Part shown: positions 1-15,700 of the stretch, one piece after another
Layout of the letters: every line of letters begins with the position of its first letter
Numbering within the stretch: position 1 is the stretch's first letter
The notes under the pieces: model-generated
Seen by the model: the letters and a program-made list of their open reading frames with translations, nothing else
The model's database searches: none
Told to the model about the DNA's origin: nothing
Position numbers and translations under genes: made by a program
NCBI RefSeq assembly: GCF_910592395.1
Contig: NC_088316.1
Coordinates: 15,810,001 to 15,874,000 of the forward strand
Direction of reading: 5' to 3'
Length of the DNA: 64,000 nucleotides
Source of the DNA: Lineus longissimus
Taxonomy: Eukaryota > Nemertea > Pilidiophora > Heteronemertea > Lineidae

Positions 1-1431
1 GAGCATGATGTCATGCATTAGTTCCTCAACTTGACCAGTGGCTCTGCTCTTGTGGAGGTATATCATCCATTGTTTGCATTGATCACGTGCCTCGATAATG
101 GTATTTATTGGTTTTGCGTTACGTTTTTTGTATGACCTGACCTTTCATTCAGATTGCTTAAGTTCTTGTTATGAAATATCTTATACAATGACAATCAAAT
201 ATCTACAGGGTGTCACGAATATGACTATTGAATACACATCTTTTGAGTTCTATAATGTTACCTGTCACAGCAAAACCAGCCGCATGCCCGCTCAAAAGAT
301 GAGCCTCAATGACAGCAGGGGCAGACAACAAATATATATTCTTACTTATATTCTTGGTTGAGGGTCCGCTAAGTACATTTATTGTCCTACCCCCAGCTGT
401 TGAATATGTAATGTTAGTCAACCCCACAGGGAGGGCAAGTAAGTGATTAAGCCACTGCATAACTATATAGATACGCTTCTGAGCATGGTAAGGAGAATTG
501 ATTGAATTGAACAACATTAGAAATTGGTTATGACTGCTCCGCTGAAGTAAATTTTCGAAATTAAACAAAAGACGTTGTTGCATCACCATATTTGTGCAAA
601 ATTTCAAGGTGAACCAAAGTGTGACTTAAGTCGTCCCCCTTCCAGTATTACTGGTAGGTCTGACGCGTTCAAATCTGATCTATCTCGAAGCAGTTTTGGG
701 AAGTTTTAAGTATTATCAAGTAGTAAATTGGCCGGGAGTCACACCCACAACCTTTCCAACATGGATGAAAAGGTTGTGACTTTGTTGACTTGTTGTGAAA
801 GCACTTGAATAATATGTGTTTTGCAATGTGTCAGTCAGTGGGAGATCCCTCAGAATTTACTCAACTAGTCAACTGTCACCTGTAAATTACTGGGGGAATT
901 TATTTGCAGAAATTTTTCAGAAGGTCACTCCCTGTGTGGTGCCTATGTCTTCAAGGCTTGTCAGTGGCGTAGCGATAAGGATGTTGGGACATAGGTGCAG
1001 CAGAGATTATGTTGTCACTTGCCGCGTTATGGGGTGTGACCATCATGATGTGTCCTGTCACCCATTACCCAATTAGGATGAAGCAATGGACTGCCCGGGA
1101 GTCTTAGTGGCACTTGATAACACATATCCCGCTTTGAACTTTTGGACGAAGAATGCTCCCTGGAGGATAACACCTCTAGTGCAGAGCAAATGCTGAATAA
1201 GTCGAAGCTGAATACTCCCATTTTGTCTCTGTGTTGGTCTAAAAACATGTTACAAAAGCATGATTTCTTGCATCATCTGCCACCTCCTTTGAGAAAAACG
1301 TGGGTTGTAGTGAAAGGTTGAAGGTAAACAACATCAGTTGTCAAAAATGGTAGAGGTATCATCCTACTTTTAACCGTAAGTTTCATTTAATCATATTTCC
1401 ATAGATTTCTTTAGATTCTGTTCAATTTCAG
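1..1431. other. No gene identified; probably intron or upstream exons of the gene ending at 1533
   Basis: I see no exon here that I can support by splice sites and a recognisable product. It probably belongs to the introns of the + strand gene whose last exon starts at 1432. A 134-codon open frame on the minus strand (203-607) has no recognisable domain, and I do not call it. Confidence 0.4.
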
Positions 1432-1533
1432 GTTCCAATGTCGAAATTTCACCAACTACGATATGATGTGGCAAGCGTTCTCAAGGAAATGGAGGACTTG
1501 GAAAAACGAAGCATTCTCAAAATTGGTGACTGA
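1432..1533 (+). CDS. Terminal coding exon of an unidentified gene (partial)
   Basis: A pyrimidine-rich acceptor ending in TTTCAG stands just before 1432. A 33-codon frame follows and ends with TGA at 1531-1533. The peptide begins VPMSKFHQLRYD and ends KRSILKIGD. It looks helical and charged, like the end of a coiled-coil or adaptor protein, but I do not recognise it. An AATAAA signal lies 135 bases downstream, as expected for a last exon. The rest of the gene lies further left, beyond what I could resolve or outside the window. The call rests on the acceptor, stop and poly(A) pattern only. Confidence 0.45.
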   Translation, partial: VPMSKFHQLRYDVASVLKEMEDLEKRSILKIGD

Positions 1534-1667
1534 AAAGTGGAATACTTGCAGAAATGGTGCTAAAGCACTCTGCTAAGAAACGATTTCTATCAAAATGATG
1601 ATTGTGATTGGAGTACAATCAGAACAATCATTTTTTCTTGGCTCAATGGAAATGTATAAAATGTAAA

Positions 1668-1673
1668 TAATAA
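1668..1673 (+). terminator. Poly(A) signal AATAAA of the upstream gene
   Basis: A canonical AATAAA hexamer lies about 135 bases after the TGA at 1533, on the same strand. It fits a short 3' UTR for the partial gene. Confidence 0.5.
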
Positions 1674-2600
1674 AGCGTAGCCTATATTAATTCTTGAATC
1701 TGTATGTGTGTACTCTAGAGACGAGGTAAAAAGGTAAGGAAGGTAATGGATTTCCAGTTTTGTCTACTATTGGTCATGACCCTCTCTCTGGTTATGGCCT
1801 GTTCGAACTGATGTAAACCGGGCCTACAACACGACTTCGCCTGCATTGAGGGAATAAGTATGTATCGAGTTAAATGGCCTGATCAGGATGACTGATGTAC
1901 TCTAAACCAGTAATGGGCTGATTGTGCCTATGTCCTTGGGATTGGGAATTACTGGTTGTGACATTGTCCTCGTTTTGATGGACGTGATATAATTGGTGTT
2001 GTTCTTAATTGATGTTTGAAAAGCTGGTGATCATTTTTTAATTTTGTCTGGTGGTTAATGACTACGATGCAAATTAAAAATTTTATTTGGTGAACCGCCC
2101 CACCGAAAAAAATGGGGAACGGAGAACGCTGAATTCTGCCTCGCCATGTTATTGAAAATGAAATTCCTTCATTATAACCTACCCCCTTGGTAAAGATATT
2201 TCTTGTGATAATGAAAAGCTACATATAAGATATACAGTAAAATACAATCATATATTTTGAACAAAAATGCGTTAGAAGAGTTACAGTTTATGCTTCTACA
2301 TATCTATTCACTTTTTGCATATATATTACTGCATGTTGCAGAAAGCTAATTTCATGCGGAGGGCTTGCATTTGTAAGTTGGAAGAGTGTGTTTATTCGAC
2401 AAGCCAATCAGACTCGCGGAAATTCACACGTGGTACCTTACGAAACTTCAATGTATATGTAAGTATATTACATGTATTACATGACACACATGACACATGG
2501 ATTTGATCGCTCCGCTCTCGTTCACCCCAATTTATCTGATAATTTCTTCTTTACTGAATAATTCCTCTCATTAGGACTGCCTAGGCTGTTTGGGAATGAT
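1674..2600. promoter_or_regulatory. Intergenic region, presumed promoter and 5' UTR of the LONRF gene
   Basis: No coding exon is visible. The stretch separates the poly(A) signal at 1668 from the LONRF start at 2601, so it must hold that gene's promoter and 5' UTR. No clear TATA box or other named motif stands out. Confidence 0.35.
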
Positions 2601-7659
<5,059 letters not shown>

Positions 7660-9557
7660 CTATTGCGCTCAGCAGTATTGGTCTTGTTGGTTTTGGCTAG
7701 TTATGTGACAGGTACACCTTGGGGGATTGTACTTTTCTTTGGGATGGTGGCATACTATGTTTTGCATCCAGAAACAAACTTAACTTTACCTATTAATGAC
7801 TTATGACTGCCAGCCTGGTCCAAAACGGCCTGGGAATGTCAACTGACTGTCATATTTACAAAAAAATAATTTGTATCTGTAAAGAACACAATTTCATATC
7901 ATCATGAGGGCATTTTTATATTCCTATGTTTATATGGGTTTTGAGTCTATGTTTTCATAACCTGTCCTCTTATTTTCCACTTCTTAAATGCATACTCGTA
8001 GCTTCGGAAAAGTTTGTAACATGTGGTTCCAAGTAGGCTAAGTATAATGCCCTACTGAGATGAGCTTTTTGCAGCTGTGATTGTTGAATGGCCAGTTTAA
8101 TTTTCATCTTCATTCATCCCTTTTTGTACAATTGATGTTATCATAAACAGAGGGCGTGGATTTGAATTGGTCAAACCCTTGCTCCATAATGGAATTTATA
8201 ATTTAATTTTGTAAATAGATGAATTATCATCAAATTTGATTGTCCAGTTAACAGATTGAAAGGAGTATGAAAGGTTTAAAATAAAAATAGATGTGGTTCG
8301 GGTGACCCTGGCTTCTTTAGTTGTTTTGGTCCCATGAAGGAAGATCAAACTCTTTTTGGCCAAAATCCTTATTCCTGTGTTAAGGTTTGAGGTATAGCTT
8401 CTTGAAATAACCTCCAGAGGCAATTCTGAGGTATGAAAACAATTAATTTATAACAGAAGTGTGCATCAGTAAGTGAACATTCCAGAATAAAATGTAATGG
8501 CGTTAACATTTTGAGAAGGAAATATCCAAATATTAAACCAGATCATTTCGATTTTGGTTTTCTTTAATCGTACTCATGATTATTGTACATACTGCTTTAG
8601 TGTAATAAGTTGCATAAAATATTTTTCAAGTGTAGGAAGGTTGGGAATGGGTATGAAGAAGTCAATCATAAAGTTGTGAATTAGTGTTATTTCTGATTTA
8701 GAAACTAATTTTATGAACAAAAAAATGGATTAGTTATGAAACCCTTGAGAGAAGAGTTTAAAGACACCCTTTCTTTGTGCCTTTAATTCAAGAATAGTCA
8801 CTTATATAATCAGGTATGCTCAAACCAAAGCTTTTTACTGTGTCGGCATGTTTAAGTCTGCTGAACAGTAGGCCTAGTTTACATGCAAGAGTCCCAAGTG
8901 TAACTGGCATGCTTCAACTGGCTTAACATGGCAACACAGTATTTAAGACCTCGTTTGTACATTACAATGATATTTTTTCAAAGTGCATGTTGTAATATCG
9001 GTATTAGGATGTTCTGAATCACCTGAAATCATTTCTTATTTAATGATCTGTAAGTAGAATTGCTATTAATTAGGAGGGGCAATCCATTAGGTACATGTGG
9101 TGGATAACTCGTATTGGGAGGGTAATCCATAACATTTATTGTCATGTAATCACACCTAAATGCTCAAAATAAACAATGCAGTGGTCTTCCAAATTTGGCA
9201 TCATCATTGTTTTGAAAGCGTCAAGTGGCGGGGAAAGGGTTGTTGTGTTCCAAACGAATGTGAACATCTTATGTCAATAGCCCGAGATGAACTTTATATG
9301 TGAGTGTAAGTTATTTGCAGCATCTTTCTGAAGACATTGTGATACCCTCCTTTTGTTATAAGCAGTGCCTAATGGATATAAAATAGTAAAGGGTGGAGTT
9401 TTCTTTTGCTAAACCTGTATGTTATATATATTTTATCAATATCTAAACACCCAAAAAGAATGATTCTGTAATAAAATATATGCTGGTGAAATACAAGTCA
9501 TTTGTTTTCTTTTTAGTCCAATAAGTATTCAAATTGTGGCCGTCCATCAAAATCATC
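7660..9557. other. LONRF 3' UTR and intergenic DNA
   Basis: No coding exon is seen. Several AATAAA hexamers on the + strand (for example 8486-8491, and others near 9168 and 9466) are candidate poly(A) sites, so the LONRF 3' UTR may be 0.8-1.8 kb long. Composition is AT-rich and unstructured up to the foldback repeat. Confidence 0.4.
8486..8491 (+). terminator. Candidate poly(A) signal of LONRF
   Basis: AATAAA about 830 bases after the LONRF stop. It is the first canonical hexamer downstream. Later ones exist, so the site actually used is uncertain. Confidence 0.35.
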
Positions 9558-9721
9558 TCTCTCGCTGTGTTTGCATCATGGTGGTGATGACAGATTCCAT
9601 TCTGTCTGGATGTGACAGTCTCGTTGCACTCACAGAACTGGCAGAACGGTGCAGCCAGGTCCCATTTCAATCCGGTTGTGACAGTGTAGGCAACACACTG
9701 AAGCTACCATTGTGGATTCAG

Positions 9722-10090
9722 TCTGATTGTGACTGTCCTCTCTCTCATCCAAGTTCCATTCAGTGTGGTGCTGGTTGTCTCGTCTCTCTCAGTGTGTTTA
9801 CAACACTGTGGTACTGGCAGGTCTGATTGGGTCTGATTGTGACTGTCTCCTCTCTCTCATCCAAGTTCCATTCAGTGTGGTGCTGGTTGTCTCGTCTCTC
9901 TCAGTGTGTTTACAACACTGTGGTACTGGTAGGTCTGATTGGGTCTGATTGTGACTGTCTCCTCTCTCTCATCCAAGTTCCATTCAGTGTGGTGCTTGTT
10001 GTCTCGTCTCTCTCAGTGTGTTTACAACACTGTGGTACTGGCAGGTCTGATTGGGTCTGATTGTGACTGTCTCCTCTCTCTCATCCAAGT
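9722..10090 (+). repeat. Left tandem array of the 112-bp unit
   Basis: The motif GATTGTGACTGTC recurs near 9725, 9835, 9947 and 10059, a period of about 112 bp. Each unit also carries a CT-rich run, CATCCAAGTTCCATTCAGTG and AACACTGTGGTACTGG. Confidence 0.9.
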
Positions 10091-11186
10091 GCCAGTACCA
10101 CAGTGTTGCAGACACACTGAGAGAGACGAGACAACCCGCACCACACTCAATGGAACTTGGATGAGAGAGAGGAGACAGTCACAACCAGAACCAATCAGAC
10201 CTACCAGTACCACAGTGTTGCAGACACACTGAGAGAGACGAGACAACCCGCACCACACTCAATGGAACTTGGATGAGAGAGAGGAGACAGTCACAACCAG
10301 AACCAATCAGACCTACCAGTACCACAGTGTTGCAGACACACTGAGAGAGACGAGACAACCAGCACGACACTGAATAGAACTTGGGGGAGAGAGAGGAGAC
10401 AGTCACAATCAGACCCAATCAGACCTGCCAGTACCACAGTGTTGTAAACACACTGAGAGAGACGAGACAACCAGCACCACACTGAATGGAACTTGGATGA
10501 GAGAGAGGAGACAGTCACAACCAGACCCAATCAGACCTGCCAGTACCACAGTGTTGTAAACACACTGAGAGAGACGAGACAACCAGCACCACACTGAATA
10601 GAACTTGGGGGAGAGAGAGGAGACAGTCACAACCAGACCCAATCAGACCTGCCAGTACCACAGTGTTGTAAACACACTGAGAGAGACGAGACAACCAGCA
10701 CCACACTGAATGGAACTTGGATGAGAGAGAGGAGACAGTCACAACCAGACCCAATCAGACCTGCCAGTACCAGTGTTGTAAACACACTGAGAGAGACGAG
10801 ACAACAAGCACCACACTGAATGGAACTTGGGGGAGAGAGAGGAGACAGTCACAATCAGACCCAATCAGACCTGCCAGTACCACAGTGCTGTAAAGACACT
10901 GAGAGAGACGAGATAACCAGCACCACACTGAATGGAACTTGGATGAGAGAGAGGAGACAGTCACAACCAGACCCAATCAGACCTACCAGTACCACAGTGT
11001 TGCAGACACACTGAGAGAGACGAGACAACCAGCACGACACTGAATGGAACTTGGATGAGAGAGAGGAGACAGTCACAACCAGACCCAATCAGACCTGCCA
11101 GTACCACAGTGTTGTAAACACACTGAGAGAGACGAGACAACCAGCACCACACTGAATGGAACTTGGATGAGAGAGGCGACAGTCAC
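10091..11186 (-). repeat. Right tandem array of the 112-bp unit, inverted
   Basis: The reverse complement of the same unit is repeated about ten times. GACAGTCACAA recurs near 10173, 10285, 10398, 10510, 10622, 10735, 10847, 10957, 11069 and 11178. Some units carry GGGGGAGAG in place of GGATGAGAG, and these variants are interspersed, which suggests expansion by blocks. Confidence 0.9.
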
Positions 11187-11360
11187 AATCAGACTGAACC
11201 CACAATGGCAGCTTCAGTGTGTTGCCGACACTGTCACAACCGGATTGAAATGGGACCTGGCTGCACCACTGTTTTGCCAGTTCTGTGAGTGCAACGAAAC
11301 TGTCACATCCAGACAGAATGGAATCTGTCATCACCACCATGATGCAAACACAGCGAGAGA

Positions 11361-12745
11361 CAGTCACAATCAGACTATAAGGGGCATGATGGCCAAAAAT
11401 ACCACACTGAATTCAAAATACTTGTATCAGTTTTTTTATTAAACTACAAGAATAAATAACACATAATAATCTGCATACAATATTTTGACAATCAGATGAC
11501 TGAACAATTCGAACAGGCCTTGCTTTTTAGTATTACAGTTCCAATTAATTTGTTGAAGATGATCATCAAAGTGTTAACAACAAGAGAGCTATTTGATCAG
11601 GAGACTTTTCAAGTATCACCCTCCCGGTCTCTCTTGTATTACAGAGACCTCCCAGTGTGATTGTGACAACCTTGTAACAGATACTTCAGTTCGAGTTTTA
11701 TTTCACTTTGAACCTCACATTATTGTGATTATCTCTAAACTTTTTAAGACATAAGACAGATATATAAGGCACACAATAATTTCTAGGTTTAAGATATCTT
11801 AGGATTATATTATGCGTCTTGTTTTCGAGTGGGGCACCAGTATCCATCATTCTCAATTTAACAATTCTTTGTATAACCTATGTATTATTATTAAACCAGG
11901 AAATTAGTGAACGATAGAGTAAAATATAATGCATCAAGCAGATAAGATTCTTTAAAATACACAATATAGATTGAAACATTAAGAAGTGGCAGTATAAATG
12001 TTTAGTAATTTCTGGATATGAACTATTCTATAAGTACCCAGTACCACTATGTTCAAACTACGGCCAACTACTTTACAATGACTATGTACAGGCAGATCTA
12101 GGGAAGTCATCAGACTAATCAAACATGAGCCAACGGGGCTATATTGTCAACCGCTTTACTTTCCCAGCCCTAAATAATCAGGAAAACAGCCTTTTCAGAT
12201 TTTGCTTCGATTTAATTTCGAGATCTGGTGCATTTTCCAATGATAAAACCATCAAGTTAAATATTTTTATGGCCCTAAGGCTTGCCTCTTGCAAAAATAT
12301 TAGGCTCGCAACTATAAAACAGGTTTACAGTACCTGCATGTACAAGTGATGCATCTACATGAATGTTGAAATATACACATTTAGACCTGCTAAATGTATT
12401 CCTTCTTCTAGTAATGATATCATAATCAATCATTATGTTCAAGTATGAATTCATGGGCACTATCAAACTGGGAGAAACACACCTTGAGAAACAGATATCC
12501 ATGTATGTCAGTACCTCTCACTGCAGCTACTATTTCAACACCTTCAGGGCCAGGGTTTTTCTACCAAATATCCCCCACGGTGCCTAAATTTTTTCACTTT
12601 TCAGCATCCTTGGAAATGATGTGCCAGCATTTCTCGTGATAATTCAAGAACAGCACTTGTGTATCAAGTCATGGTTATCAACTGGACGGTACAGTAATGG
12701 AGCCAATGTTAAAATCACAGGTGTTGTGGTCCCTTTACGATTTGA
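11361..12745. other. Intergenic DNA and SCLT1 3' UTR
   Basis: AT-rich, with no supported exon. The minus-strand SCLT1 gene ends at 12746, so its 3' UTR lies here. Short open frames near 12125-12890 overlap the antisense of the last SCLT1 exon or have no domain, and are not called. Confidence 0.4.
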
Positions 12746-15700
12746 TCAGAGCGGCACAAGGTCGTCTGCTGCACGTCCGTTGGTGAAGAAAATGTCCCTA
12801 GTGCTCCCTCCACTTCCATGGCGGCTACGTGGCGACTCGTGCTGCAGGATTGCATCGGCATTTCTGAAATCAGCGAGTGAGAATTTATAATTAGTCAGAT
12901 CAGTCAATGCACTACAAGTATCTTTAGACGGAGAATAGTTGCCATCTACTCAAAGTCGTGGTACTATCAGATTTCAATAGGGGGAGGGCAACCATGTATC
13001 GTAGACACAGGGGGCCCTGAAAATGTTGAAACAGCCTAGAAGAATTATGTTTTGAAAAAAGATCCTGCAGAGTAGGATTATATCACTTTAGATTCTGGCC
13101 AATTCCATTGAATTTTACTCTTGTAATCAGGACATCTCTGAAGGGGAGCATTTGTCAGTCCAAACATTATCCTCACATCTGACGTTATCGTATTCACATC
13201 TCATGATCTAGTTCATACCTGCTTGTTGGTCTTGATGTCTCTAACTTGCTTCTGTCAAGTTCTGACCTCAGAAGCCGTCTTTCTTGTACTATCCTCCTTT
13301 CCCTGGACAACTGACCAGACACCTGGGAAAAGATGATACCGAGGATAAGAAATTAACTTACAAATTTCAATATACACAAAGTCACTGATAGGAATCTCTC
13401 TTATATCACAGTACATCAAAAATATCCAGGCTTGTACGCAGTATATAACTATCGCCGAATCAAACACAAGCCAGGCCCTAAACTGTGCAAAATAGTCACG
13501 TGACGACTACAGATTGGACCCCTAGCTCCTGCCTATAGTCCCCCTTTAAGTAATGTGTAAATCAAGACTAAACAAAATATCACCTGTTTAGTCGCCAGCA
13601 TAGCCCGTTGCTCAGCCTCGCGGACCCTGTTCTCCAGTCTTTTGATATTTCTCGTATATTCACACAACATCTCTTCCGACTCTGTCGTTTTTTTTCTCAT
13701 GTCATCCAGCAGAGATACCAACTCTTGCTGCCTAGTTTTAAGACGCGAGTTCTCGGCACGGCAATCGCCTAATTTGGCTTCAAATTTGGCTGTGATCGAA
13801 TGGCATTCTTCTTTCCATCTGTAACAGTAAAAGATATGTTAAAGACGATATTTGCTTTTGGCATGTTTGGTACAGGAAGTTTCTAAAATTGAAACCATAC
13901 TGATCTGGCATTCCAGGTGAAAGAGTCAGATAGATTTAAAACACACAAAGGTGCCAAGAGTTATCATTGAAATTTCTGTCGATGGTCAATTCAGCTCTAG
14001 AAGATAATCTGACATTGACTGATATACAGTTAACTATGTCAACAAAAGCTCACTTTGCACTCATCCGTTGCTGAGCAGTAAGGAGTTGTCTGACCTCCAG
14101 CATGGCGTGGCGGTGCCCGTCTTCCATACTCTGAAGCTTCACCTCAAATTCTCGATCTCGCAAGTTTGAATCTTGTTCTAGACATGACATCTGTAAAACA
14201 AGACATGAAATTTATAAGACAGCAAAGTTGTTTCTTAAATTCCGATTCTTGTTAAGCCTCCAGATGACTTCACTGAATCAAAGAGAGGAAGGACCAAGCT
14301 AATAAAAACATCAAGATGGCACCCTTTCAGGTGGGTTGGTCAGACTACAGCAAATCATCATACGATGGATTCTTCTTTAGTGGACACCTCTGTTTTCCGG
14401 ACACCGTCTCTATATTAAAGACAGTGCTTTCAATTCCAAATGGGTAATTTCATACAATTTGACCTCTGTCAACAGGACACCTCTCTATTAAAGAGAGCTT
14501 TGTCAGTCCCAAGGTTGTCTGTATTAGAGAGTCTCTATTGTATTACTGAACATGTTCTAACCTGTCTGCTGCACTTCCTCTCCGCAGATTCCTTCTCCTT
14601 TCTCAGCTGCTGCATCATCTTCTTCATCTCGTTGATCTGATCGACATATTTCACACGATCCTCATCCACCTTTTCGTACTCACGTCCATACTCTGCCATT
14701 CTTTCCCTCATACTGTTCATGTGAGCATCATACTGGGATTTCTCTTGCTTGTAACTGCAAGACAAAATGACATCAAACTTCTCAGCCAAAAGTACAGACA
14801 ATGGGATGACACTGCTCTTGAAAGTGCATTGAGAGCAATCACGAACTCCCACACTCCCCCAAAAGCAAATCCCTCCACTGCAAAATTCGAACTCCAGAAT
14901 AATCTTTCTTGAGTCAAGGGCACCAAGGGTAGGCCTGTTGTTTTTGTTCCGATTGAAATGACATTGCAGGAACTGTGTGTGTGTGGGGGGGGGGGGAGGG
15001 CAGTGGTGGCATATCGCTTACACAATCATGTCATGAACTTTGTATTCATACAGTGTTTTATAAGACGTGATGAAACTCTTCCGATCTCCAGTAGAAACTG
15101 ATGCTGCCATCTGTCATTTCTGGGTTGAATTAACTTTCAAGTTAAAACTTACACATTCTCCAGTCTTTTGAGTTGATTTGTTGTCGATTCAAGGCTTATG
15201 AGAGCATCTTGTTTCTCCTTCTCGGCCTGACATGCCCGTCTGTTCAGCTCGCTATGGGTGCTGTTTTCTTTGTGGCCCTGTGTGACACCTTCCTGGTACA
15301 GCTACAAGAACAAGCCAATATGTTACATCATCAATTTTGGCTTTCAGGCCCAGACAGGCCCTTTGCTTTCATAACGTTTTGATGTATGTGCCATTAAATG
15401 AGGAACCGGCGTTAAGATAAATGCCAATGGCGGCGCCACAATCGATTGTACCTTCTGACACCATGATGTCATTTTCTGGTCTGTTGACGTCGCATGAGGT
15501 CAATCACGGGAAACCATTGCGTACATTTTTGCACAGGATTTCAACAACAGAAAATGTACCCAATAACTGGCATCGCGCATATTTCCGCAAAATTATCTTA
15601 AAAAACTGATAGCTCAATAGATTTAAAACAGGAAGATGCAAACGTCGCCGAAATCGATCGAAAATAAGCGATCGTTTTCGGCTCAGAAATAACATGATAA

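Larger units (their letters stand above)
9558..11360. repeat. 1.8-kb foldback element built from an inverted 112-bp satellite
   Basis: The outer arms (about 9558-9722 and 11190-11360) are inverted copies of each other. The bases at 9558-9567 (TCTCTCGCTG) pair with 11351-11360. Inside, a unit of about 112 bp is repeated in one orientation from about 9722 to 10090, roughly three full units. From 10091 to about 11186 it is repeated in the opposite orientation, about ten units. The orientation switches abruptly at 10090/10091 with no spacer. Units differ by a few substitutions and small indels. The open frames across it are by-products of the repeat and have no start, domain or splice context. 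Confidence 0.93.

Noticed and set aside
203-607. 134-codon open frame on the minus strand
   Set aside because: No domain, no splice or poly(A) context and no resemblance I can name. Length alone is not enough in AT-rich eukaryotic DNA.
9722-11186. A CRISPR-like array
   Set aside because: Repeats are contiguous 112-bp units without unique spacers, and the genome is eukaryotic.
9536-11367. A series of overlapping 60-97-codon frames with the same SSLSVCLQHCGTG-like sequence
   Set aside because: They are the 112-bp satellite read through in one frame. They occur on both arms, have no independent gene structure and change with the repeat.
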